A stretch of 64,000 bases of DNA, taken from Gammaproteobacteria bacterium HGW-Gammaproteobacteria-11. Its GTDB lineage: Bacteria > Pseudomonadota > Gammaproteobacteria > Pseudomonadales > Pseudomonadaceae. A model generated the notes under the pieces. The model was given only the letters and a program-made list of their open reading frames with translations, did no database searches and had not been told where the DNA came from. This document shows, piece after piece, positions 55,842 to 63,827 of the stretch. How positions within the stretch are numbered: position 1 is the stretch's first letter; each line of letters begins with the position of its first letter. Made by a program: the position numbers and the translations under genes. The DNA is taken from contig PGZJ01000001.1 in the NCBI GenBank assembly GCA_002840055.1, positions 186,001 through 250,000 on the forward strand. The letters run 5' to 3'.

Positions 55842-56414
55842 TCACGGGCTCGCGCTGAAACCGGCTTTGCGGATGTAATCCAGGGCGATATTGCCCAGGT
55901 GGTCATCGTCTGCAGCACTGGTACCCAACCAGGGGCGCGCCGGGATCTGGATCGAGTAACCGCCAATGGTCACCCACTGGGCAAAGTTGCTGCGGCTCTT
56001 TTTGGTGAATCGGTTACCCGCAGAGCCGTCCCGGCCCTGCCGGAAATACGCCTGCTGACTGCGCGCCGGCATATCGATGGTGCCCCCAAAATGCTGGATG
56101 GCGGCATAGATGCGGTTGGAGCCGAACAGCAGGTCGTTGTCATCGAGCTGGTAGACCAGGGTGTTCTTCAGGTAGCCATCCAGCTGCAGGATCCTGTCCG
56201 CGTTCTTTTTCTTGCGGCGCTGATAGGCGGGGCTCAACGGTGCCCAGGGCTGGCCGTCAGGTGATGTCTGGCTGGCCCAGCGCTGGTCGTGGGCAATCAG
56301 CAGGTACTCGCCCATGTTGCGCAGCATGGGGCCTGGGTCGCCCATGGCGGTAGCAGCAAGGCGTATAACTGCCAGTGCGTCTGCATTGTCAAATTCGAGA
56401 GTGGCGCCTGCCAT
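55842..56414 (-). CDS. Virion morphogenesis protein, Mu gpG family
   Basis: 190 residues, with GDPGPMLRNMGEYLLIAHDQRW, the basic SPAYQRRKKK and IQHFGGTID, IPARPWLG motifs typical of phage virion morphogenesis proteins (gpG/tail completion). Last gene of the first late operon, 97 bp after gp30. Confidence 0.88.
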   Translation of the reverse strand: MAGATLEFDNADALAVIRLAATAMGDPGPMLRNMGEYLLIAHDQRWASQTSPDGQPWAPLSPAYQRRKKKNADRILQLDGYLKNTLVYQLDDNDLLFGSNRIYAAIQHFGGTIDMPARSQQAYFRQGRDGSAGNRFTKKSRSNFAQWVTIGGYSIQIPARPWLGTSAADDDHLGNIALDYIRKAGFSASP

Positions 56415-56511
56415 CGTGTACCCCTATACTCTTAACCAACTGCAGCGTGGCGTTCCTGGCTATTGGACATCCAAGCGCGGCAGGGCCAGGGGTGCCAGCC
56501 CCTGGCCAGCT

Positions 56512-57753
56512 TCATTCTTCCCGCCTGTACAGCAACACACCCACACGCATATCGTTAATATCCTGGCTAGGCGAAAAGGTTGTTATGCCAGTCCAGCCAT
56601 CCCGCCCAACTTCAAATACCGCCAGCATGGGTGCGTTTTCACCCTCAACTTGAAATTGCGCAACATAGCGCCGCCGCACAACCGCTTGTTGTCGCGCACC
56701 ATGCCATTCAATACGGGCCCATATTTCATCAGGTAGTTGCACGGCGGCAGCCAGCAGCTGCATGAAAGGCCCGCGCTCGTTCTTCATCGACTTTAGTTTG
56801 CCAGTCTTGGGATTGATGAACAGCTCACTACCAATCACCAGGTGTTCGCCCAGCACGTCCCGAAAAATGACCGGCTGTTGCATCGTGGCGCCAAAAGGAC
56901 GCAGAAAGGATTCCGCGTAGTCATCAGGGGAAAGGTTGTCCGGCAGCAGGTCTACCAGCGCTGGCCGTACAGATGGCAATGACTCACTTGGGCGTGTGTT
57001 CGGCAGACCAGGGCCGCCAGTGGATCCAGGCAACGGAGGATCCGGCAGCTCTGGAGGTATCTGGCTGACCAGGCGCGATTGCCCAGGAACGTACTCAAAT
57101 CCGGGATCAATACCCTGAGGCACACGCACAACACGCGGCCCGTTCGGTCCACGCTGCCCAATGGTGCGTTCCTCAAACACAATCGGCGGTGCCGTGTCGG
57201 GGCCATCCTTACCCATCCTGCGCAGGTCATCCTCGCTCAGGGCTCGCACGCTGCACTGGCAGCCCCAGGCATTGATCGGGAAATGGTACTTCCACCAGGG
57301 GTCATCCCAGCGCAGGATCATACCGTTCCACCCCTCATGAATGGGGCGTGGCACCTCTACCGCATCGCTGTGTATGTACTGCCAGTACGGCCGCTCCTCA
57401 CGGACGGCCATCAGCTGCTCATAGCGGCCTGCCATATAGCTGCTGCGTAGGTTGGTCTCGTATATGACCCTGCTGCGCCAGTTGCGGCCCCCGTTGTAGC
57501 TCCAGCCCGTTTGCGCGACGATGCGGTCGAAGTCGCGGCGAAACTCTTCAAGGGTGCCGCCGCCCTCGATGGCTTTCTCGATCGCCTGGCGGAAGCCAGC
57601 CACGATCTCATCCCGGTTCGCGCCGGCTACCACAAACGCATAGTCGTGTTCGCGGGTATACACGTCCGTCCAGGCGTTGGTGGGCAGGTTCAGCTTGCGG
57701 CGCAGAAACTCGTTCTGCTCGCGGAATGGCAGGCTGGTGGGGCTAACGGCCAC
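56512..57753 (-). CDS. Head morphogenesis protein, Mu gp30/SPP1 gp7 family
   Basis: 413 residues from GTG 57753. The TTG further upstream lies before GGAGG, which is the ribosome site for the GTG. Middle motifs ..RVIYETNLRSSYMAGRYEQL, the CQC pair (WGCQCSVRAL) and SEDDLRRMG are diagnostic for the minor head protein encoded after the portal. It helps start head assembly. Overlaps the portal gene by 11 bp. Confidence 0.92.
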   Translation of the reverse strand: MAVSPTSLPFREQNEFLRRKLNLPTNAWTDVYTREHDYAFVVAGANRDEIVAGFRQAIEKAIEGGGTLEEFRRDFDRIVAQTGWSYNGGRNWRSRVIYETNLRSSYMAGRYEQLMAVREERPYWQYIHSDAVEVPRPIHEGWNGMILRWDDPWWKYHFPINAWGCQCSVRALSEDDLRRMGKDGPDTAPPIVFEERTIGQRGPNGPRVVRVPQGIDPGFEYVPGQSRLVSQIPPELPDPPLPGSTGGPGLPNTRPSESLPSVRPALVDLLPDNLSPDDYAESFLRPFGATMQQPVIFRDVLGEHLVIGSELFINPKTGKLKSMKNERGPFMQLLAAAVQLPDEIWARIEWHGARQQAVVRRRYVAQFQVEGENAPMLAVFEVGRDGWTGITTFSPSQDINDMRVGVLLYRREE

Positions 57754-59323
57754 GGCCGGCTTCCTCCAGGATATCAACCCGGCCCTGCAGCGCCGCAGCA
57801 GCCAGCGCCTGGGCCATGGCCTCGGCGTATTGCTCCAGCGTCATGTCGGGCAGCAGGCTGGCCAGCTGGTCGCGGATCTGTTCCAGGGAATCAGCTTGGT
57901 CGACCATTGCGCGGATCCGCGTGATCCACTCGCCGGTCATTGGCTGCAGGGCAACGTCCAGCTGCTCGGCAGCGGTGCGCGGTGGTATCGGCGTTTGCAT
58001 TGCCAGTTGGGCGTTCAGTGCGGCGGTGGGCTGTGGTAGCACTGGCGCTGGTGCGGCCGGGGCAGGCTCGGCCACCAGCACGTCTTCGCCTTCCTCTGGA
58101 TCCGGAATGCCCAGGCGCTCCTGGGCCCATTGGCGCGGTACGCGGATACCGGCCTTGATCAGCGGCGGCAGCGCGGTGGCGTAGTACTCCAGATCCTCCG
58201 GCTCCTGCAGGTCGAACTTGAAGCGCGGGCAGCGCTTCCAGTTTGTCACAAGGCCATTGAGTGCGGCGATCGGGTAGACAAGGTCACGGCTCAGCGTCTT
58301 GGCCAGCGCCTTGGCGTCGGAGTCGCGCAGTTCCTTGCGTACCTCGTTGTGCACGTTGCCCAGGGCATTGGTGCTGCTGGCACCGTCGGCCTGGCTGGTT
58401 AGCGTGCCGCCAAGGATCGCCTTGCTCTGCGTCTTCTCGCACCAGTCGATCATCAGCTTGAACGCGGCCGGGTCGCCCTGGGCGGCGTCCAGGAAGTCCA
58501 GCTCCATGCCCACTGGAATGATGCCTGCCGCGTTGTGACCCAGAGCTGCCAACGCGCGCAGCAGGGTCAGCTTCTCTTTCTCAGTGGCACCGCCGGGGTA
58601 CTTGCCCACGCGCATGGGTATGCCGTAGATCTCCAGGAACTCGGCCAAGTCGCCCACGCTGTAGTTCTTGAACAGGTATGGCCAAAGCAGCACCCGGAAC
58701 AGTGCACTGCGTTCCAGGTACCCGCTCTTGGCTTTGTGGGTGTGCTTTATCCAGGTGAAAGGCCGCAGTGCTTCACCGTCGCCGGCGCCCCGTAGGCGAA
58801 TCTCCTGGCGCACGCCGCGCTGAAACTTGAACCAGGTCTGTGGCCGATGATCGATGTGGCTGGGCAGCCAGTTGCCATCCAGGCGCTGCCACTCCATCTC
58901 CAGGCAGCAAAACCCTTTGCCAGTCGCGTCGGTGGCGTCGAACAGCACGTCTTCAAAATCATCCAGCCCCTGCATCAGGCTGTACAGCTCGACCGCTGCT
59001 TTTTTCTCGGCTGCCGTGGCGCCATCGGGCGGCACGATGTCCCATTCCAGCCCGGTGACAGCGCGCCGGCGCTTGGACATCTCGGACATGACGTGGCCGT
59101 CTTTCTCTTCGATGTCTTCATACAGCTCAAACTGAGCGGTGATATCGCCTTGTTCTGCGCGGTCGAGAATGTCCGCCAGCTTGCTGGGGGTTAGTCCGCG
59201 TGATGGGTGGTTGGCCACCTCGTGGTGCAAGCCGATGGTGTGCGCGGTCTGCGGTGTGTCCAGATCGCGGACCTGCAGCGGCTGGCCGTCTGGTCCTACG
59301 ATGCTCGATGTTCTGGTTACCAT
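57743..59323 (-). CDS. Portal protein, Mu gp29 family (DUF935)
   Basis: 526 residues. Contains AEQGDITAQFELYEDIEEKDGHV, MSEMSKRRRAVTGLEWDI and the DUF935 middle part (RHTHKAKSGYL-like, LLWPYLFKN). It forms the dodecameric portal through which DNA is packed. Overlaps the terminase gene by 7 bp. Confidence 0.95.
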   Translation of the reverse strand: MVTRTSSIVGPDGQPLQVRDLDTPQTAHTIGLHHEVANHPSRGLTPSKLADILDRAEQGDITAQFELYEDIEEKDGHVMSEMSKRRRAVTGLEWDIVPPDGATAAEKKAAVELYSLMQGLDDFEDVLFDATDATGKGFCCLEMEWQRLDGNWLPSHIDHRPQTWFKFQRGVRQEIRLRGAGDGEALRPFTWIKHTHKAKSGYLERSALFRVLLWPYLFKNYSVGDLAEFLEIYGIPMRVGKYPGGATEKEKLTLLRALAALGHNAAGIIPVGMELDFLDAAQGDPAAFKLMIDWCEKTQSKAILGGTLTSQADGASSTNALGNVHNEVRKELRDSDAKALAKTLSRDLVYPIAALNGLVTNWKRCPRFKFDLQEPEDLEYYATALPPLIKAGIRVPRQWAQERLGIPDPEEGEDVLVAEPAPAAPAPVLPQPTAALNAQLAMQTPIPPRTAAEQLDVALQPMTGEWITRIRAMVDQADSLEQIRDQLASLLPDMTLEQYAEAMAQALAAAALQGRVDILEEAGRGR

Positions 59324-60990
59324 GCGCGGGGCTCCGGCAGTCCTATGTCATTGTCGTCGGCATCAACGTTGTCGAAACCGCGTGAGTGTTTGGGCAGCGC
59401 GGTGAACTCGATCATGCCGCCCTGCATGAAGCTGGCCCGCACAGCCATGGCCAGGGAGATGGCCGAGTCGCCGTGGCGCTTTGCCTTCGAGCTGCTGCTC
59501 TCCAGATCCTTGGTGCGGCCCTTGTCGATGACCGGCACACCTTTCTCGACCTTGATCGAGAGCAGGTCATCCAGCCGGGACTGGTGGCGGGCGATCGCGA
59601 TATTGAATGACTCGAACTCGCCCTTGAGTTTCGGCATCCACTCCGCATACCAGGCCAGCGAGAGCTGCACCTGTTCCACCAGCGTGGTGCCGTAGCGCAG
59701 CGCGGCCTGCTCAGCCAGGTAGCCGCCGTTACCGGTGGCATCAAACGCCATGCCGGTCAGGCGCGGCAGGCGATCGCAAATGAAGAACATCACATCGCGC
59801 TGGGCCTCATAGGTCAGGTTGCGCAGTTCCACCTCAAAGGGCGTGCGCTTGCGCAGCAGTGGATCGATCTGCAGCGGCGTGAACACCGTCAGGTCACCAC
59901 GGCGTGCAAAGTCTTCACCGAACACATGGCGCCAGTTGGGGTTGAGCCGGGCCAGTTCAGGCTCTAGATTCTCTTCGCACCAGGCTTGCACCTCGGCCTC
60001 GCGCATGTCCGGGGTCCAGCTTTCAAAGCCCTCTGGTGCCTCGTAGCGATAGATCCGGATCGACCGGTCGGCCACCATCGCCTGCTCGATCAGCACCCGG
60101 CTCAAGTAGCCGCCGCCGCTCTTCTTCGGTACACAGCCATACTCTTCTTCTGCGGATTCGATGTTTGGCGCGTTTTTGTACAGGTCGTCGCGCCATTTCT
60201 TCTCGGCCTCCACTGACCAGGTCATGCCGGTGACGTAGCAGATGCGCTTGTACAGGCCCTCGGCGATGGCGCTGTCAAGGGTGATGCGGTGGATGCTGTA
60301 GTCCTTGCGGCCTTCGCGGGCATCCTGAATGTATTGGTTGAACGGGTTGTCCACGCCGTTGTGGGTGCTGATCAGCCGTACCTTGTTGCCCCACATGGTC
60401 AATGCCAGTGCGGCCTTCAGCAGCTCTTCCAGAGATTCATGGAATGCCGCCTCGTCGATCACTACGTCGCCCTGCAGGCCGCGCAGGTTGCTGGGGCGTG
60501 AGCTGAGTGCCTGGATCTTCCGGCCGGTCTTGGGGAAGCGGATCATGTAGGCCAGGATCTCTTCCTTCTTGCCGTCGTCCCAGAAGGTCTGCTCGTACAC
60601 ATCGGCCTCGGCCAGCTCGTTGAAGGCCTTGGCGAACAGCGCACAGGCGGCGATGTATTCCAGGGCCATTTCCTTTTTGCTGCCCACGTAAAACGTATTG
60701 CAACCACCACGGCGGCGAGGCTTAGCAGCGTTGACGACATTGCGGCCAGCCTCGGCCCAGGTGATACCCGTGCGGCGTGACTTCTCGCCGAGCATGATCG
60801 GGCTTTGGTCTTCAAACCACCGCTGCTGGTAGGGCAGGAATACCGGCTCGTTGGCCGGCTGGGCGTCGATCATCTCCTGGGGCACATCAACGCCGTGCAG
60901 CGCCATCTCCTCGGCCAGGTCGATCTTGCGCGGGGCTGACGTCGCCTTGATGTTGTCGCCCAGGGCGCCAGTAGCAGTCCGGGCGGCCAT
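59317..60990 (-). CDS. Terminase large subunit, Mu gp28 family
   Basis: 557 residues. ATPase Walker A-like EKSRRTGITWAEA, Walker B VVIDEAAFHE, and C-terminal nuclease part (VFTPLQIDPLL..., FDATGNGGYLAEQAALRYG). It translocates and cuts DNA, in Mu-like phages packaging headful-length DNA with host sequence attached. Overlaps the small-subunit gene by one base. Confidence 0.95.
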   Translation of the reverse strand: MAARTATGALGDNIKATSAPRKIDLAEEMALHGVDVPQEMIDAQPANEPVFLPYQQRWFEDQSPIMLGEKSRRTGITWAEAGRNVVNAAKPRRRGGCNTFYVGSKKEMALEYIAACALFAKAFNELAEADVYEQTFWDDGKKEEILAYMIRFPKTGRKIQALSSRPSNLRGLQGDVVIDEAAFHESLEELLKAALALTMWGNKVRLISTHNGVDNPFNQYIQDAREGRKDYSIHRITLDSAIAEGLYKRICYVTGMTWSVEAEKKWRDDLYKNAPNIESAEEEYGCVPKKSGGGYLSRVLIEQAMVADRSIRIYRYEAPEGFESWTPDMREAEVQAWCEENLEPELARLNPNWRHVFGEDFARRGDLTVFTPLQIDPLLRKRTPFEVELRNLTYEAQRDVMFFICDRLPRLTGMAFDATGNGGYLAEQAALRYGTTLVEQVQLSLAWYAEWMPKLKGEFESFNIAIARHQSRLDDLLSIKVEKGVPVIDKGRTKDLESSSSKAKRHGDSAISLAMAVRASFMQGGMIEFTALPKHSRGFDNVDADDNDIGLPEPRAW

Positions 60991-61538
60991 CAGGCTTTAC
61001 CCAGCAGCACGTTGCGGATGCGGTTTTCAAGCTGCTCGCTCATGCCATCGCTGCCGCGCATCTCCTCCATGCGTTGCTCCTGTTCGGCCAGCAGCTTTTC
61101 ACGGGCTTCGCGCTCGATCGCCTTGCGTTCTTCACGGCTGACCTTGCGGGCGGCCAACACGTCCTTTGCGGCGCGGGCCAGCTTGCGCACATCATCAACA
61201 GTGGTTTCCTCATCGATCTGTGCGCCCAGGGCAGCATGGGTAGTCAGCGTGGTGATCGACTGCACCATCAGCGCGCCGGCCTTGTCGTCCGGGTTCTCGC
61301 CCAGCTCCTCTACCAGGGCACTGGCCATGGCCTGCTGCTCGCGCAGACGTTTGGACATCTCGTCGAATGACACCTTGTAGCGGCCAACAGCCGAGCGGCT
61401 GGGCTTTTCCTTGGCTGGGAAGTGGCTGTGCAGATCCTCGATCAGCTCGTCCAGGGTCATGCGGTTCTCACGCAAGCGCCGCTCAATATGTGAGCGGACG
61501 TTGGGTTCCAGCTTGTCGATGCTCGACTTGCGTCCCAT
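60990..61538 (-). CDS. Terminase small-subunit-type protein, Mu gp27 (DUF3486)
   Basis: 182 residues starting MGRKSSIDKLEPNVRSHIE with a helix-turn-helix-like N-terminus and a coiled C-terminal half (EERKAIEREAREKLLAEQEQR), as in DUF3486. Likely recognises DNA for packaging. One base separates it in translation from gp28. Confidence 0.92.
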   Translation of the reverse strand: MGRKSSIDKLEPNVRSHIERRLRENRMTLDELIEDLHSHFPAKEKPSRSAVGRYKVSFDEMSKRLREQQAMASALVEELGENPDDKAGALMVQSITTLTTHAALGAQIDEETTVDDVRKLARAAKDVLAARKVSREERKAIEREAREKLLAEQEQRMEEMRGSDGMSEQLENRIRNVLLGKA

Positions 61539-61540
61539 GA

Positions 61541-61834
61541 TTACGCTCCTGGCTTCTTGACGCCCGGCACATTTGACCGGCCTGCAGCAACGTCACTGCC
61601 GCGCTCGGTAAGCGTGACAATCAGTACCGTCTGCAAGTCCTCGATCTGTACCAGCCCTTGTTCGGCCAACCAGTGAATCTCTGTCTTTACCTGGTCGCGG
61701 CTGGCGTTATGGCCGTAGCGCTGCAGGAAGTCGCTCAGCACAGATGAGTTGGAGCGGTACCCCGGTAACTCAGCGAGGATCCGCAGGAGCACCAGACGCT
61801 GATCCTCACGCAGATAGTTGGCAAACTGGCTCAT
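61541..61834 (-). CDS. Mu gp26-like small phage protein (VpaChn25_0724 family)
   Basis: 97 residues from ATG 61834 (AGGG 5 nt upstream); the longer frame to 61960 is rejected. MSQFANYLREDQRLVLLRIL plus GHNASRDQVKTEIHWLAEQGLV show a winged-helix-like small protein recurrent in Mu-like packaging regions. Function unknown; perhaps DNA binding. Confidence 0.82.
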   Translation of the reverse strand: MSQFANYLREDQRLVLLRILAELPGYRSNSSVLSDFLQRYGHNASRDQVKTEIHWLAEQGLVQIEDLQTVLIVTLTERGSDVAAGRSNVPGVKKPGA

Positions 61835-61841
61835 GTATCCC

Positions 61842-62144
61842 TCACTTATGATTGAGCAGGTAGGCGTTGACCCGGTCCAGGCTACGGCTGATCGGCTGTA
61901 ACGATTCGGCGATCCCGGACATGCGCTCATCGATCCGCTCCAACTTCGACGACACAACATGCAGCTCCTGGGTGCTGGGCACCTGTTTCATCTGCGATTC
62001 CAGGGTGATCAGCCGGGTGCGGATCTCCAGCAGCTCTTTGGCACTGGCACTCTGTCGGCCTACAAACCAGGCGTAACTGCCAATGGCCGCAGTCAGAATC
62101 CAGCGCATGGCCTCGAACGAAAAATTGAGTTGCTCAATATCCAC
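61842..62144 (-). CDS. Mu gp25-like protein (DUF2730)
   Basis: 100 residues from GTG 62144 (AAGGA upstream). One N-terminal membrane segment (about 13-30) and a heptad-rich coiled coil (RTRLITLESQMKQV) typical of DUF2730. Located between lysis and packaging genes as in Mu. Role unknown. Confidence 0.82.
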   Translation of the reverse strand: MDIEQLNFSFEAMRWILTAAIGSYAWFVGRQSASAKELLEIRTRLITLESQMKQVPSTQELHVVSSKLERIDERMSGIAESLQPISRSLDRVNAYLLNHK

Positions 62145-62403
62145 TATCAGGTTCCTTCTCCAGGTAATCGATCAGCTCGACCAGTTGACCGCCGCAGCGC
62201 CCATACAAGTCGTACATCTCCTTTAATGCGATCAGCGCCGCATCAGCGTGGCTGTTCATCATGTCCACTGGTGCTGGGCACGGCACGGCCAAGGCCGGTG
62301 GTAACGGCTTGTGCCGCACGATCACGAGCGGAGTTGGTGAGGCGCAGGCTGTCAGCGTCATACACGCAGCCAGCACGATCGGGGGCAGTAAGTGTGAGCG
62401 CAT
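62134..62403 (-). CDS. Rz1-like outer-membrane spanin lipoprotein, nested with Rz
   Basis: 89 residues from ATG 62403, in a different frame from Rz and starting inside it. Lipobox LTAC (Cys at about residue 20) after a short signal peptide, then a Pro-rich segment (KPLPPALAVPCPAP). It forms the o-spanin that links with Rz to fuse inner and outer membranes at lysis. Its end overlaps DUF2730. Confidence 0.8.
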   Translation of the reverse strand: MRSHLLPPIVLAACMTLTACASPTPLVIVRHKPLPPALAVPCPAPVDMMNSHADAALIALKEMYDLYGRCGGQLVELIDYLEKEPDSGY

Positions 62404-62698
62404 GGCGTAGCTCTCGTGTTGTCTGCCGGTCAGCCTGCTGGCGATCGGCAATAGATTGAGTGATAGCCCTGCTTGCGGCATATGCATCGGAGGTCAAGCG
62501 CTGGCTGGATATGATCAGTACGGTCAATTCGTCGATCGTGTCCTGTTTACATTCAGCCTCTGCAGCTGCAACACCCTTTTTGTAACCGATACCTTCGGCA
62601 TCCATCAGGCGCAGTTCATAAACCGTGACAATACCCAGCAGCAGCCCAGCTGAGACCCATATTGCTACGTTATTCACAACTGGTACCGTTCGGCGCAT
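62243..62698 (-). CDS. Rz-like inner-membrane spanin
   Basis: 151 residues with an N-terminal membrane helix (NNVAIWVSAGLLLGIVTVYE) and helical periplasmic part (SIADRQQADRQTTRELRHALT) like lambda Rz. The Rz1 gene is embedded out of frame in the 3' part. It overlaps the transglycosylase gene by 25 bp. Confidence 0.8.
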   Translation of the reverse strand: MRRTVPVVNNVAIWVSAGLLLGIVTVYELRLMDAEGIGYKKGVAAAEAECKQDTIDELTVLIISSQRLTSDAYAASRAITQSIADRQQADRQTTRELRHALTLTAPDRAGCVYDADSLRLTNSARDRAAQAVTTGLGRAVPSTSGHDEQPR

Positions 62699-63357
62699 AC
62701 ACCGGCGCCCCAGCCCGCCCGGACATACATGGGCTCATGCCGTTCAAGAATGCGTCTTGGGTAGTCGCGGTTCTCGCGGAAGTTGGCAGCCGAGCGGCCA
62801 GCGTTGTACCGCTCGACAGAATCAAACCAGGTCAGCGGATCGGCCCCAGAAGCCGATGCCACCTTTTTGTCGCGGTTGATCCAACCCAGCCCGCCGTTAT
62901 AGGCAGCCAGAGCCATTGCCCACTTCTCGCAGTGGGTGTGCGCTTGGATTCGCTCAAGGTGCCACTTGTTGTAAGCCACCATTGCTCGCATTGACCAGCC
63001 CGGATTGAACGGCTGCGCGGGCCCAACGGATAGCGGGTATATCTCCGCCATCCAAGTCGCGGTGCCCGGCATAAACTGCGCCAGGCCCTGAGCCCCGGCC
63101 GGGGACGTTACATCCGGCCGCCAGCCGCTTTCCTGATGTATCTGCCCTGCGAGCGTTGCAATCGGCGCATTGAGGCCAAAGCCATGCTGGGCCACTCTGA
63201 CCAAGTCACGCTTGTATTGCTCTGCCGCTCGCGGAAGGTCTTGAGCGAATGCAGGCTGGCAACCCAGCCCGGCAAGCGTGAAGATGATCAGCGCAAACCA
63301 CACAACCAGGTGCAGGTTACGGGTGATTGGCGAGAGATGAGCTGTCCAGTTACGCAT
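62674..63357 (-). CDS. Phage endolysin, SLT-type lytic transglycosylase
   Basis: 227 residues from ATG 63357. N-terminal hydrophobic signal (VVWFALIIFTLAGLGCQPAFAQ), then the SLT domain with catalytic Glu76 in QIHQESGW, AGAQGLAQFMPGT and ALAAYNGG. It cuts peptidoglycan and is exported by its own signal or anchor, suggesting a SAR-type or lipoprotein-like release. Follows the holin gene, whose stop lies three bases downstream of its start. Confidence 0.9.
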   Translation of the reverse strand: MRNWTAHLSPITRNLHLVVWFALIIFTLAGLGCQPAFAQDLPRAAEQYKRDLVRVAQHGFGLNAPIATLAGQIHQESGWRPDVTSPAGAQGLAQFMPGTATWMAEIYPLSVGPAQPFNPGWSMRAMVAYNKWHLERIQAHTHCEKWAMALAAYNGGLGWINRDKKVASASGADPLTWFDSVERYNAGRSAANFRENRDYPRRILERHEPMYVRAGWGAGVCAERYQL

Positions 63358-63359
63358 GG

Positions 63360-63710
63360 TCACAGCCCCAGGGTCAGGCCAAGCACGCACGCGAGCACGA
63401 TCAGCGCGCGACGTAGACAGGCAAAAGCGAATCGCAACTCGCTGCGGTCCCGCTCAACGTCAGACGGTACGCAACCACCGGGACCGGGCAGGCCGGACAG
63501 GCACGTATGAGGGCGACCGTAGGGAAACAGCGCACGGTCGAGCCAGTAGGCCAGTACGGCGCCGAGCACCACCAGGCTAAGTTTGTAGAAGATGACCGGC
63601 ACTTGCTCGGGCGCGGCCAGTGCAAGGCCGAGCATCATCACCAAGGCAACGATGAGCCAGCCCAGCAGGCGCGGCAAACGGGAAGTACTACACGATGGAG
63701 ATCCGTACAT
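63360..63710 (-). CDS. Putative holin
   Basis: 116 residues with three hydrophobic segments (LLGWLIVALVMMLGLAL, LSLVVLGAVLAYWL, ALIVLACVLGLTLGL) and the ...YWLDRALFPYGRPH motif of the phage_holin_8-type putative holins near SLT endolysins in Mu-like Pseudomonas phages. It times lysis by opening the inner membrane. First gene of the late operon after palindrome copy 3. Confidence 0.78.
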   Translation of the reverse strand: MYGSPSCSTSRLPRLLGWLIVALVMMLGLALAAPEQVPVIFYKLSLVVLGAVLAYWLDRALFPYGRPHTCLSGLPGPGGCVPSDVERDRSELRFAFACLRRALIVLACVLGLTLGL

Positions 63711-63784
63711 TGTTCAGCTCCTGAGACCATTGTTATCGAGGTATTAACAAGGTCTTCAGGGTGATCTATACGATGTCAGATGTA

Positions 63785-63801
63785 TTTTTGCGCGCGCAAA
63801 A
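63785..63801 (-). promoter_or_regulatory. Palindromic late-operon motif, copy 3 (before holin)
   Basis: TTTTGCGCGCGCAAAAA on the minus strand followed by TACATC. Located 75 bp before the holin start and overlapping the T-run of a terminator. Same element as copies 1 and 2. Confidence 0.6.
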
Positions 63802-63822
63802 GAAACCCGCCGGGTGGCGGGT
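63798..63822 (-). terminator. Intrinsic terminator after the right-edge gene
   Basis: Minus-strand stem ACCCGCC, loop ACCC, GGCGGGT (63805-63822) then TTCTTTT. It lies five bases after the stop of the partial zinc-ribbon gene and marks the end of the upstream transcription unit. Confidence 0.85.
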
Positions 63823-63827
63823 CGATA

